64,000 nucleotides of DNA from Rhizobium sp. (GTDB lineage Bacteria > Pseudomonadota > Alphaproteobacteria > Rhizobiales > Rhizobiaceae). How positions within the stretch are numbered: the stretch's first letter is position 1; each line of letters starts with the position of its first letter. Below are positions 9,377-18,468 of the stretch, one piece after another. The stretch spans positions 1 through 64,000 of the forward strand of contig JAHHDR010000022.1 of NCBI GenBank assembly GCA_019739215.1. The letters run 5' to 3'. Made by a program: the position numbers and the translations under genes. Under the pieces are notes generated by a model. The model was not told the origin of the DNA, did no database searches, and saw nothing but the letters and a program-made list of their open reading frames with translations.

Positions 9377-10411
9377 CTACTTGCCCCCGATCTTGTCGGT
9401 CAGTTGATCGAGGGTGCGACGCAGGGCCTTGGATTCCTCCTGCTGGGCCTCGATCCAGTCTCGCAGCATCTGCTGCTCGGTCCGCATGTTGCGCACGAGG
9501 CCCTGTATGCCCTCGGCAAGCGAGGCCATGGCCGCTGTCGACCGCTGGGTGCCGCCACCGCCTTCCGACGTGATCTTCGTCAGTTGCTCCGCAAGGGCCT
9601 TGATCTCGTCCGTCGATCCGGTTGCCGCGACTCGCGCAACGGCCGGCGCAAAATCGTGGCTGACGTCGGTGACCGAAGACAGCCAGTTTTCGAGTTCGTT
9701 ATAGAACCGGTTCTGTGCCCGCCCCGCCTGGAGGTCCAGGAAGCCGAGGACCAGCGACCCCGAAAGACCGAAGAGCGACGAGGAAAACGCCGTTCCCATG
9801 CCGACCAGCGGCGCCGACAGGCTCTCCTTCAGCGTGTTGAGAATATCGGCGCTCTGGCCCGTGCCGGGGTCCAGACCCTGGATGACGGTGTTGATCGAGC
9901 CGATCGTTCCGAGGAGGCCCCAGAACGTGCCGAGCAGGCCGAGAAAGACCAGAAGCCCGGTAAGGTAGCGCGTGATGTCGCGCTGCTCGTCGAGGCGCGA
10001 GGCGATGGAATCGAGGATCGACCGCAGCGCTGCGGTTGAGAGCGCACCCGTCTGGCTCGACGACATCAGCGCCCGCATCGGCGCCAGCATCACCGGATCA
10101 CCGCCGGCCTTCTCGGCGCTTCCCGCCGCACGGAACGAGTTGAACCATCGAACCTCCGGCCTCAGCGCCAGCACATGGTTGAACGCCAGGAGGATGCCCA
10201 CGGCGGCAACGCCGAGGATAAGACCATTCAGCCCGGGATTGGAGGCGAAGGCCTCGCGCGCCTGACGGAACAGGATGGCACCCGTGAACCCCGCGAGTAT
10301 GAGAAATATGACCATGGTCCAGAAGTAGGACATCGGACTCGAGAGCTTCCGGCTGTAGGACGCCTGATCGTTCGCTTCCTCGTCACGTTCGAAGAATCCT
10401 GCTGCAGCCAT
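9377..10411 (-). CDS. MotA/ExbB-like membrane protein (arm 1 copy, intact)
   Basis: 344 residues, MotA/TolQ/ExbB proton-channel family. Hydrophobic segments lie at about 27-50, 62-82, 142-167 and 195-222. The conserved channel core is LTGLLVFLGLLGTFWGLLGTIGSI, followed by LSAPLVGMGTAFSSSLFGLSGSL. The C-terminal tail is cytoplasmic and helical. It precedes the MotB-like gene with a single base between stop and start, so they are certainly an operon. Divergent from the sRNA/rcdA side. Confidence 0.88.
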   Translation of the reverse strand: MAAAGFFERDEEANDQASYSRKLSSPMSYFWTMVIFLILAGFTGAILFRQAREAFASNPGLNGLILGVAAVGILLAFNHVLALRPEVRWFNSFRAAGSAEKAGGDPVMLAPMRALMSSSQTGALSTAALRSILDSIASRLDEQRDITRYLTGLLVFLGLLGTFWGLLGTIGSINTVIQGLDPGTGQSADILNTLKESLSAPLVGMGTAFSSSLFGLSGSLVLGFLDLQAGRAQNRFYNELENWLSSVTDVSHDFAPAVARVAATGSTDEIKALAEQLTKITSEGGGGTQRSTAAMASLAEGIQGLVRNMRTEQQMLRDWIEAQQEESKALRRTLDQLTDKIGGK

Positions 10412-10629
10412 GCTTTCAATATCCGTTGGTCAATTCGTGGCCGGAGACTAGAGGAAGATTGCGCCGAATTGAAGGGGTTACACGCGCCCACGGTGTGTAT
10501 GGCGCGGTGGCGACGAACTGCGCCCGACGACACCGACAGTCGGACATGCGCATAACCGGACTCTATACTGGCAAAGGTCAAGAAGAACGCGCACCTTCCG
10601 GCCGCTTTCGCTTGGCGAGACGCGGCGCG

Positions 10630-10645
10630 TTAACCTTTCGTTAAC
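10630..10645 (+). promoter_or_regulatory. CtrA box upstream of the candidate sRNA (arm 1 copy)
   Basis: TTAACCTTTCGTTAAC is an exact TTAA-N7-TTAAC full CtrA site. It lies about 30-35 bases before the inferred sRNA start, the position expected for activation by CtrA. Confidence 0.65.
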
Positions 10646-10670
10646 CTTTCCATGACATTACTGTTCATAT

Positions 10671-10768
10671 CCAGAGCTTCTGGACTCAGACAATTTCCTT
10701 CATGGGGTTGCGTCTGATTTTTCTCCCTGTTTTACCTTGAAGAGCCGCTCGCGCGGCTCTTTTTTTCG
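10671..10768 (+). ncRNA. Candidate trans-acting small RNA, CtrA-linked (arm 1 copy)
   Basis: About 98 bases of non-coding DNA fold into three hairpins in a row: CCAGA-GCT-TCTGG, then TCAGAC ... GTCTGA, then AGAGCCGC-TCGC-GCGGCTCT followed by seven T (10741-10768, a clear Rho-independent terminator). A single-stranded TTTCTCCCTGTTTT lies before the terminator and could pair with ribosome binding sites. A CtrA box sits just upstream, and the cell-cycle adaptor gene rcdA follows. The architecture resembles rhizobial cell-cycle sRNAs such as EcpR1, but identity is not established. The 5' end is inferred. Confidence 0.5.
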
Positions 10769-10816
10769 TTCGACATGCTGGAACAATTACCGCCCATTTG
10801 ATATTAGTTGTGGAGA

Positions 10817-10832
10817 TTAACCGTTCCTTAAG
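10817..10832 (+). promoter_or_regulatory. CtrA box upstream of rcdA (arm 1 copy)
   Basis: TTAACCGTTCCTTAAG matches TTAA-N7-TTAA(C) with one end-base deviation, 95 bases before the rcdA start. In Caulobacter and Sinorhizobium rcdA is in the CtrA regulon, so feedback control fits. Confidence 0.6.
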
Positions 10833-10927
10833 AATTGGGTTGCGCACAAGAGGTAGGGGTATATTGTCGCTGTTGTTCAGGCGGCCTAGGCCAGCTTCCG
10901 ATGTGATGCGTACGGGAATGAAATTGA

Positions 10928-11446
10928 ATGTCTGAGATGGGTGTAAATACCATAAGCTTCGCCGGTCATGCGGCTTCGTCCAACCAGTTCAAGTCTCTTT
11001 ACGGCGAGGGCATGGCTCTGGTCGAGGAAACGGCGGGCTATCTCGACGGCCCTGGCCGCCATGCCTCCAAGGCCCTGCCGCGGATGGGCTCCGTTCTGTA
11101 CGCCGCCGAATCCATGCGCCTGACCACCCGGCTCATGCAGGTCGCGTCCTGGCTGCTTCTGCAGCGCGCCATCAACAATGGCGAGATGACACGCGACCAG
11201 GTGGTGAACGAAAAGAAGAAGGTCCGCCTCGACACCTTCAATGTCGATCGCGCCGCTCCGGGCTGGACCGACCTGCCGCTCGAGTTCCGCGAACTGGTGG
11301 AGAAGTCCATCCGCCTGCAGAACAGGGTCGCCGTGCTCGACCGCGAAATCTACCGCCCGGTCGATCAGACCGTTCCGGCCGCCAACAACCAGAACTCGGT
11401 TCAGGCCCAGCTCTCGCTGCTGAAGACTGCATTCGGCGGGCACTGA
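10928..11446 (+). CDS. rcdA: RcdA, protease adaptor for CtrA degradation (DUF1465; arm 1 copy)
   Basis: 172-residue all-helical DUF1465 protein, the family of Caulobacter RcdA, which joins CpdR and PopA to deliver CtrA to ClpXP in the cell cycle. Recognised from FKSLYGEGMALVEETAGYLDGPGR and YAAESMRLTTRLMQVASWLLLQRAINNGEMT, and from a length equal to the family's. The ATG is at 10928. A CtrA box lies upstream and a terminator after the stop, so it is monocistronic. Regulation by its own proteolytic client is inferred. Confidence 0.88.
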   Translation: MSEMGVNTISFAGHAASSNQFKSLYGEGMALVEETAGYLDGPGRHASKALPRMGSVLYAAESMRLTTRLMQVASWLLLQRAINNGEMTRDQVVNEKKKVRLDTFNVDRAAPGWTDLPLEFRELVEKSIRLQNRVAVLDREIYRPVDQTVPAANNQNSVQAQLSLLKTAFGGH

Positions 11447-11468
11447 GGCGCTGCAACATCGGGTTTTC

Positions 11469-11493
11469 AAGGCCGGCTCAGCCGGCCTTTTTC
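11469..11493 (+). terminator. Terminator of rcdA (arm 1 copy)
   Basis: AAGGCCGGCTCAGCCGGCCTTTTTC: 8-9 bp stem with a tight loop and T run, 23 bases after the rcdA stop. Confidence 0.85.
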
Positions 11494-11660
11494 ATGCGGG
11501 AATGCGTGGTTTTGGCGTGGATTTCGGGCTTCCCGCAGTTGACATCGAAAGACTCTGCCGTTACATGCCACAACCAATTCCGGGCGCGCCTCCTAGCCAG
11601 CGGCGCGCTTTTGATTGTCAATGACGCAGGATCTGCCTGCAAACATCGCGGACCAGTACA

Positions 11661-11786
11661 ATGAAGATCAAGAACTCGCTCAAGGCGCTCAAGGCCCGTC
11701 ATCGTGAAAACCGTCTGGTCCGCCGCAAGGGCCGGGTCTACATCATCAACAAGCTGAATCCGCGCTACAAGGCCCGTCAGGGCTGA
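11661..11786 (+). CDS. rpmJ: 50S ribosomal protein L36, type B (arm 1 copy)
   Basis: 41-residue basic protein beginning [20 protein letters not shown] and ending [10 protein letters not shown]. It has no cysteines, so it is the zinc-independent C-minus (YkgO-like) form of L36 usual in rhizobia. ATG at 11661 follows a spacer with no strong Shine-Dalgarno. It stands alone between rcdA and a TPR protein gene. Confidence 0.95.
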   Translation: MKIKNSLKALKARHRENRLVRRKGRVYIINKLNPRYKARQG

Positions 11787-11877
11787 TCGGGCGTCGCTGA
11801 CGAAGCCTGTGCCGGCATCGGCCGGCTCACGATATTTTGCCTTTAAATATTCGCGATGGCGGGCTACGTTGCCCGCC

Positions 11878-12492
11878 ATGCGCTTTCTTATGTCTGCCAT
11901 CCCGCTCCTGGTTCTCCTCGCCTCTGTCCCCGCTCTCGGGCAGGACACCAAGGCTGCCACGCCCAAGGCCGATCCTGTGAAGGAGAGTGCGCCCGGGCCG
12001 CTGGCGACGGGCGAGCAACGTCTCGACAATCTCTTCATGCGATTGCGGCGCGAACGCAGCACCGAGCAGGCACGCGCCATCTCCAGCGAGATCCGCGAAG
12101 TCTTCACGATCTCTGGCAGCGCGACCGTGGATTTCCTGATGGAGAGCGCCGCCCGCGCCATGAACGACAAGCGCTATGGTGCCGCGCTCGATTTTCTCGA
12201 TCAGGTCACGTTGCTCAGTCCGGCCTATGTCGAGGGCTGGAATCGCCGAGCCACACTGCATTACCTGCTGGGAAATTATCCGAAAGCCATGTCCGACAGC
12301 GCCCGCGTGCTCGCCCTCGAGCCCCGTCATCTCGGGGCACTGGCCGGTGTCGCCGGCATCCTCCAGGAAACCGGCCATGACCAGCACGCGCTCGAGGCCT
12401 GGGAGACCTACCTCTCGCACTATCCAGCGGATCGAGATGCCCAGAAGCAGATCCTCGAACTCATGAACAAGCTTGCAGGTCAGAAAACCTGA
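11878..12492 (+). CDS. Secreted TPR-repeat protein (arm 1 copy)
   Basis: 204 residues: signal peptide (1-22, MRFLMSAIPLLVLLASVPALG), a Pro/Lys-rich linker, then helical repeats from about residue 95 (YGAALDFLDQVTLLSPAYVEGWNRRATLHYLLGNY and following), consistent with three TPR units. Probably a periplasmic scaffold; partner unknown. The start at 11878 is chosen because it places the signal peptide at the N terminus. Ends 48 bases before the alpha/beta hydrolase gene, same strand. Confidence 0.8.
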   Translation: MRFLMSAIPLLVLLASVPALGQDTKAATPKADPVKESAPGPLATGEQRLDNLFMRLRRERSTEQARAISSEIREVFTISGSATVDFLMESAARAMNDKRYGAALDFLDQVTLLSPAYVEGWNRRATLHYLLGNYPKAMSDSARVLALEPRHLGALAGVAGILQETGHDQHALEAWETYLSHYPADRDAQKQILELMNKLAGQKT

Positions 12493-12539
12493 ACCACCGG
12501 CCCTCAGGCGCGTAGAAGTCAGGTCGTCTCCTGTTGTTC

Positions 12540-13559
12540 ATGGTGCTCATGCTCAAGCTCGTCCTCTACCTTGTCTCCGGCATTGCTGGCATCCTGCTCC
12601 TGGCCTTCCTGTTTACCCAGTGGCAGTCGCGCCAGATCGCCGCGCGCTATCCCAATGCCGGTACGCTGACCGACGTCGGCGGCTTTCGCCTCAACAGCGT
12701 GCATGTCCCGCGCCCTGAGAACGCCGATCTGCCGGCGCTGCTGTTCATCCACGGCGCCAGCGGCAACCTGCGCGATCCGATGGCGGCCTTCGGCAAGCCG
12801 CTCGCGGGACGGGCTGAGATGCTGTTCGTCGACCGTCCGGGCCATGGCTACTCCGAGCGTGGAGACGACGCGACTCTCACCCCGGACGGCCAGGCCGACG
12901 CCATCGCACGGCTGCTTGACGCACGCGGTCTCGGCAAGGTGATCGTCATCGGGCATTCCTTCGGCGGCGCGACGACTGCGGCCTTCGCCCTGCGCCATCC
13001 CGAGAGGGTACTGGGGCTGGTCTTCCTCTCCCCCGCCACACATCCCTGGCCGGGCGGCGTCGACTGGTACTACGACCTTGCCAACACGCCCTATCTCGGC
13101 CGCCTGTTCTGCAACACCATCGCGCTGCCGGCCGGTCTGTCCCGCGTCGCATCAGGGCGTCGAAACGGTTTTCCATCCCAACCCCGTGCCATCCGGCTAT
13201 CTCGAAAATGCCGCCATACCCATGGTCCTGAGGCCCGACAATTTTCTGCAGCAAACGCCCGCGACGTTGCCAACCTGCTCACCTATGTGCGCAGGACCCA
13301 GCCGCGCTATCGCGAGATCATTGCACCGACCGTCATCATATCAGGCGACAGCGACGAGATCGTCTATGAAGAACTGCACTCGCTTGGACTGAACCGCGAC
13401 ATCCGCGGATCCGAACTGGTCTGGGTCAGGGGGCTGGGCCACAAGCCCGACTATGTGGCGACGGATCTGGCTGTCGCGGCCATCGAAAAGGTCGCGGGCA
13501 TGACCCGCGACCTCCGTAAACTCGCCGATGATGTCGAACGCCGCATCGCCGCCCGATAG
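12540..13559 (+). CDS. Alpha/beta hydrolase (frameshifted; arm 1 copy)
   Basis: About 335 residues, with an N-terminal membrane anchor (residues 3-22). Catalytic pieces: oxyanion HGASGNLRDP, nucleophile elbow GHSFGGA, acid in SGDSDEIV, and histidine in GLGHKPD. Between about 13150 and 13253 the reading frame is shifted: the family-like sequence HQGVETVFHPNPVPSGYLENA lies in another frame, and NARDVANLLTYV returns in the original one. The first shift (GTCGCATCAG) is shared with the other arm. At the second the arms differ (AAAC here, AAC there), a clear sign of base-calling uncertainty. Substrate unknown. Confidence 0.82.
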   Translation: MVLMLKLVLYLVSGIAGILLLAFLFTQWQSRQIAARYPNAGTLTDVGGFRLNSVHVPRPENADLPALLFIHGASGNLRDPMAAFGKPLAGRAEMLFVDRPGHGYSERGDDATLTPDGQADAIARLLDARGLGKVIVIGHSFGGATTAAFALRHPERVLGLVFLSPATHPWPGGVDWYYDLANTPYLGRLFCNTIALPAGLSRVASGRRNGFPSQPRAIRLSRKCRHTHGPEARQFSAANARDVANLLTYVRRTQPRYREIIAPTVIISGDSDEIVYEELHSLGLNRDIRGSELVWVRGLGHKPDYVATDLAVAAIEKVAGMTRDLRKLADDVERRIAAR

Positions 13560-13586
13560 CACCGGGCGCCGGCGGTGCCGTTACAA

Positions 13587-15025
13587 TCAGACGCCGCCCT
13601 GGCCGTCCGAAGCGATATAGGCGATCCGCAGCATGTTCGTCGCGCCGGGTGTACCAAGCGGCACGCCGGCGGTGACGATGATGCGGTCACCGGGCTTGCC
13701 GAAACCCTCGTGATTGACGATCCTGCAGGCGCGGTTGACCATGTCGTCGAGGTCGCGCGCATCTTCCGTGACGACGCAGTGAAGGCCCCAGACAACTGAC
13801 AGACGGCGCGCGGTCTCGATGATCGGCGAGAGCGCCAGCACGGGCACGTCCGGCCGTTCGCGCGCCGCGCGCAGGCCGGTATTGCCGGAACCCGTGTAAC
13901 AGACGATCGCCGCGAGCTTCAGGGTCTCGGCAATCTCGCGCGAGGCCAGCGATATCGCATCGGCCCCGGTCGCTCGGGCTTCGGCCGCTGGGCATGGATG
14001 ATGTTGGAATAGTAGGGGTCGCGCTCGACGGTGCTGGCAATCGATGCCATGGTCTTCACCGCCTCGACCGGATACTGGCCTGACGCCGACTCCGCCGACA
14101 GCATGATGGCGTCCGCGCCCTCGAACACGGCGGTCGCGACGTCGGACACTTCGGCGCGCGTCGGCACGGCAGCGGAGATCATCGACTCCAGCATCTGCGT
14201 GGCGACCACGACCGGCTTGCCGACGCGCCGGCAGGCACGGGTCAGTTGCTTCTGGATGCCCGGAACGGCTTCCAGCGGCATCTCGACGCCGAGGTCGCCG
14301 CGCGCCACCATCAGCGCGTCGGACATCTCGATGATCTCGTCGATCCGCTCCAGCGCCTGCGGCTTTTCGATCTTCGACATCAGGCCGACCTTGCCGCGCG
14401 AGATCTTGCGGACCTCGGCCAGGTCCTCGGGCCGCTGCACGAAGGACAGCGCCACCCAGTCGACGCTGCCGGTGGCGAGCACCGCATCGAGGTCAACGCG
14501 ATCCTTGTCCGTCAGCGCGCCGATGGCCAGAAGCGTGTCAGGCAGCGAGACGCCCTTCTTGTCCGAAATCTTGTTGCCGGCCACGACCTCGGTCACAATC
14601 GAAGTGCCATTGCACTCGACCGCCACGAGATGCAGTTTGCCGTCATCGATCAGCAGGCGGTGGCCCACCTTGACGGATTCGAGGATTTCCGGGTGCGGGA
14701 GGTAAACGCGGGTCGCGTCACCGGGCTCGCTGTTGTTGTCGAGTGTGAATCTCTGGCCGGCTTTCAATTCGACCGAGCCGTCGACGAACTTGCCGACACG
14801 GAGCTTCGGGCCCTGGAGGTCGGCGAGAATGCCGATTGGCCGGCCCGAGCGCGCCTCGACCGCCCGGATCATCGAAATCAGCGAACGCATCACGTCGTGG
14901 CTCGCATGGCTCATATTGATGCGGAAAAGATCCGCGCCTGCCTGATGCAGCTTCTCGATCATCTCCTCGCTGTTGGAGGCCGGACCGAGAGTGGCGAGGA
15001 TTTTGACTTTTCTGTTCCGCTTCAT
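13587..15025 (-). CDS. pyk: Pyruvate kinase (frameshifted; arm 1 copy)
   Basis: Last step of glycolysis, phosphoenolpyruvate + ADP to pyruvate + ATP. MKRNRKVKILATLGPASNS opens the barrel domain. FRINMSHASHD, LADLQGPKLRVG and the signature MSKIEKPQALERIDEIIEMSDALMVARGDLG with downstream AVPGIQKQ are all present. Near 13973 one G is missing (CCCGAGCGACC for CCCGAGGCGACC), so the C-terminal allosteric domain (ATGADAISLASREIAETLKLAAIVCYTGSG to IASDGQGGV) is in another frame. Repaired length is about 479 residues. The same loss is in both arms. ATG overlaps the DUF1036 stop (TGATG). Confidence 0.92.
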
Positions 15026-15573
15026 CAATTCTGGCTTTCGTTTGTGGCGGGTGTGTCGGTCAACTGGACCATCCAGCTGCCCTGACGCCCGGTGTCGTAT
15101 TCCTTGAACCCGAATTGCTGGTAGCCGCGGGCATAGCAATCCTGGACACCGGTGATCTTAAACTCGTTGTCTGCGACACACATATTAACGTTGCCTGTCC
15201 AGCGGCCGCCACGCGCCGCGTCCTCGGCATAGAGATAGTAGTAACGCGACTGCAATTGCCCTTCGATCAGGGTGGAGCACGTCGTCGGCGGGATCTGCCA
15301 CCAGCCCTCGGAAATCCAGCCTTCCTTGGCGCGGTAGCCGATGGCGACGCCCACGGCCGTCTGCGTGGCATTGCAGACACGAAACTCGGCGGCAGCCTCC
15401 GTCGCGCCCAGTCCCAGGCCCATGACGCCGATCAGCATGGCTGCGCCGACCAGTGCCACCCCCCGCGACCGCGGGCCATAGGCATGATGGGCGCACCGTT
15501 CCGGTCCCGGTTTCCTGCGTTCCGCGCCCGGCGATACTGCGACATTGGGCATGATAGTCCAGGAGGCTCCCAT
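15025..15573 (-). CDS. DUF1036 membrane or secreted protein (arm 1 copy, intact)
   Basis: 182 residues with a hydrophobic segment at about 39-60 and a DUF1036 domain after it (FRVCNATQTAVGVAIGYRAKEGWISEGWWQIPPTTC, then YYYLYAED and CVADNEFKI). Function unknown; the family sits next to pyruvate kinase in many rhizobia. The stop TGA overlaps the pyk start by one base. This copy ends WMVQLTDTPATNESQN in frame; the other arm has an extra T that fuses the frame into pyk. Confidence 0.85.
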   Translation of the reverse strand: MGASWTIMPNVAVSPGAERRKPGPERCAHHAYGPRSRGVALVGAAMLIGVMGLGLGATEAAAEFRVCNATQTAVGVAIGYRAKEGWISEGWWQIPPTTCSTLIEGQLQSRYYYLYAEDAARGGRWTGNVNMCVADNEFKITGVQDCYARGYQQFGFKEYDTGRQGSWMVQLTDTPATNESQN

Positions 15574-15833
15574 GACATGAGTGCTATTTGCGCTGGCGAG
15601 TCCCGAAAGTCAACGCAAATCTAAATCGATTATATTCAACATTTCCTCACAGCGCGGCCCGAATCCGGCGACAAATGCCCCATCGAACCGAACCGCATGC
15701 TGACGACGCCCGGGGGCACCGATTCCATTCTTATTGCGCCTTCCCCGAAGTCTCAATAACGCACGCCTTGAAACAAGGGTCGTGTCATGCAAAGACGTCA
15801 AAAAATGTGAGAAAATGTGCCGAAGGCGTTCCC

Positions 15834-16006
15834 ATGCAGGATTTTCCAGCCTTCGAGGCCATAGAGGGCAATGCCGAACTCGGCCTGCTGATTCTCGCCG
15901 ACCACGCCACCAACCGCCTCCCGGCAGAATATGGCGACCTCGGGCTCCAGCCGTCGTCCTTCGAGCGCCACATAGCCTACGATATCGGGGTCGAGCCGCC
16001 GACGCG
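15834..16006 (+). pseudogene. N-formylglutamate amidohydrolase, 5' fragment cut by the palindrome centre (arm 1 copy)
   Basis: MQDFPAFEAIEGNAELGLLILADHATNRLPAEYGDLGL is the N terminus of the N-formylglutamate amidohydrolase (HutG-like) family, which releases glutamate from N-formylglutamate. After about 57 codons the sequence turns back on itself, and the frame runs into its own antisense strand. Divergent from DUF1036. The rest of the gene is absent from the window; in the real genome it presumably continues. Confidence 0.8.
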
Positions 16007-16193
16007 CCGCCGCCAGTGCGCGCGTCAGCGGCTCGACCCCGATATCGTAGGCTATGTGGCGCTCGAAGGACGACGGCTGGAGCCCGAGGTCGCCATATTC
16101 TGCCGGGAGGCGGTTGGTGGCGTGGTCGGCGAGAATCAGCAGGCCGAGTTCGGCATTGCCCTCTATGGCCTCGAAGGCTGGAAAATCCTGCAT
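16005..16193 (-). pseudogene. N-formylglutamate amidohydrolase, 5' fragment (arm 2 copy)
   Basis: Same 5' fragment, reading seven native codons further (VEPLTRALAAA, 63 codons in all) before meeting the fold-back. The longer native stretch identifies this arm as the one that crossed the loop. The two fragments face each other tail to tail across the centre. Confidence 0.8.
16007..16020. other. Loop at the centre of the palindrome
   Basis: The arms close on GACGCG (16001-16006) and CGCGTC (16021-16026), with one arm mismatch at 16000/16027. The 14-base loop is not self-complementary. It continues the native coding sequence of the amidohydrolase on the minus strand (codons LTRALAAA), so one arm reads about 20 bases further into the gene than the other. 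This is what a snapped-back strand or a fold-back read looks like; a telomere hairpin would be symmetric to the centre. Confidence 0.9.
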
Positions 16194-16453
16194 GGGAACG
16201 CCTTCGGCACATTTTCTCACATTTTTTGACGTCTTTGCATGACACGACCCTTGTTTCAAGGCGTGCGTTATTGAGACTTCGGGGAAGGCGCAATAAGAAT
16301 GGAATCGGTGCCCCCGGGCGTCGTCAGCATGCGGTTCGGTTCGATGGGGCATTTGTCGCCGGATTCGGGCCGCGCTGTGAGGAAATGTTGAATATAATCG
16401 ATTTAGATTTGCGTTGACTTTCGGGACTCGCCAGCGCAAATAGCACTCATGTC

Positions 16454-17003
16454 ATGGGAGCCTCCTGGACTATCATGCCCAATGTCGCAGTATCGCCGGG
16501 CGCGGAACGCAGGAAACCGGGACCGGAACGGTGCGCCCATCATGCCTATGGCCCGCGGTCGCGGGGGGTGGCACTGGTCGGCGCAGCCATGCTGATCGGC
16601 GTCATGGGCCTGGGACTGGGCGCGACGGAGGCTGCCGCCGAGTTTCGTGTCTGCAATGCCACGCAGACGGCCGTGGGCGTCGCCATCGGCTACCGCGCCA
16701 AGGAAGGCTGGATTTCCGAGGGCTGGTGGCAGATCCCGCCGACGACGTGCTCCACCCTGATCGAAGGGCAATTGCAGTCGCGTTACTACTATCTCTATGC
16801 CGAGGACGCGGCGCGTGGCGGCCGCTGGACAGGCAACGTTAATATGTGTGTCGCAGACAACGAGTTTAAGATCACCGGTGTCCAGGATTGCTATGCCCGC
16901 GGCTACCAGCAATTCGGGTTCAAGGAATACGACACCGGGCGTCAGGGCAGCTGGATGGTCCAGTTTGACCGACACACCCGCCACAAACGAAAGCCAGAAT
17001 TGA
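16454..17003 (+). CDS. DUF1036 protein (arm 2 copy, frameshifted at its end)
   Basis: Identical to the arm 1 copy up to WMVQ. An extra T at about 16962-16964 (CAGTTTGACC for CAGTTGACC) then moves the frame, and reading continues without a stop into pyruvate kinase, making a false 551-residue fusion. The correct ending LTDTPATNESQN and its stop at 17001-17003 are in the next frame. Confidence 0.85.
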
Positions 17004-18441
17004 TGAAGCGGAACAGAAAAGTCAAAATCCTCGCCACTCTCGGTCCGGCCTCCAACAGCGAGGAGATGATCGAGAAGCTGCATCAGGCAGGCGCGGATCT
17101 TTTCCGCATCAATATGAGCCATGCGAGCCACGACGTGATGCGTTCGCTGATTTCGATGATCCGGGCGGTCGAGGCGCGCTCGGGCCGGCCAATCGGCATT
17201 CTCGCCGACCTCCAGGGCCCGAAGCTCCGTGTCGGCAAGTTCGTCGACGGCTCGGTCGAATTGAAAGCCGGCCAGAGATTCACACTCGACAACAACAGCG
17301 AGCCCGGTGACGCGACCCGCGTTTACCTCCCGCACCCGGAAATCCTCGAATCCGTCAAGGTGGGCCACCGCCTGCTGATCGATGACGGCAAACTGCATCT
17401 CGTGGCGGTCGAGTGCAATGGCACTTCGATTGTGACCGAGGTCGTGGCCGGCAACAAGATTTCGGACAAGAAGGGCGTCTCGCTGCCTGACACGCTTCTG
17501 GCCATCGGCGCGCTGACGGACAAGGATCGCGTTGACCTCGATGCGGTGCTCGCCACCGGCAGCGTCGACTGGGTGGCGCTGTCCTTCGTGCAGCGGCCCG
17601 AGGACCTGGCCGAGGTCCGCAAGATCTCGCGCGGCAAGGTCGGCCTGATGTCGAAGATCGAAAAGCCGCAGGCGCTGGAGCGGATCGACGAGATCATCGA
17701 GATGTCCGACGCGCTGATGGTGGCGCGCGGCGACCTCGGCGTCGAGATGCCGCTGGAAGCCGTTCCGGGCATCCAGAAGCAACTGACCCGTGCCTGCCGG
17801 CGCGTCGGCAAGCCGGTCGTGGTCGCCACGCAGATGCTGGAGTCGATGATCTCCGCTGCCGTGCCGACGCGCGCCGAAGTGTCCGACGTCGCGACCGCCG
17901 TGTTCGAGGGCGCGGACGCCATCATGCTGTCGGCGGAGTCGGCGTCAGGCCAGTATCCGGTCGAGGCGGTGAAGACCATGGCATCGATTGCCAGCACCGT
18001 CGAGCGCGACCCCTACTATTCCAACATCATCCATGCCCAGCGGCCGAAGCCCGAGCGACCGGGGCCGATGCGATATCGCTGGCCTCGCGCGAGATTGCCG
18101 AGACCCTGAAGCTCGCGGCGATCGTCTGTTACACGGGTTCCGGCAATACCGGCCTGCGCGCGGCGCGCGAACGGCCGGACGTGCCCGTGCTGGCGCTCTC
18201 GCCGATCATCGAGACCGCGCGCCGTCTGTCAGTTGTCTGGGGCCTTCACTGCGTCGTCACGGAAGATGCGCGCGACCTCGACGACATGGTCAACCGCGCC
18301 TGCAGGATCGTCAATCACGAGGGTTTCGGCAAGCCCGGTGACCGCATCATCGTCACCGCCGGCGTGCCGCTTGGTACACCCGGCGCGACGAACATGCTGC
18401 GGATCGCCTATATCGCTTCGGACGGCCAGGGCGGCGTCTGA
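17003..18441 (+). CDS. pyk: Pyruvate kinase (frameshifted; arm 2 copy)
   Basis: Same sequence and same missing G (near 18055) as the arm 1 copy. The C-terminal domain resumes in another frame and ends at 18441 with ASDGQGGV. Confidence 0.92.
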
Positions 18442-18468
18442 TTGTAACGGCACCGCCGGCGCCCGGTG

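Noticed and set aside
15588..16439. Long open frames crossing the palindrome centre
   Set aside because: They read a gene fragment and then its own antisense strand; no protein of that kind exists.
16454..18109. A DUF1036-pyruvate kinase fusion protein of 551 residues
   Set aside because: Created by one extra T in arm 2; the arm 1 copy has the normal stop and overlapping start.
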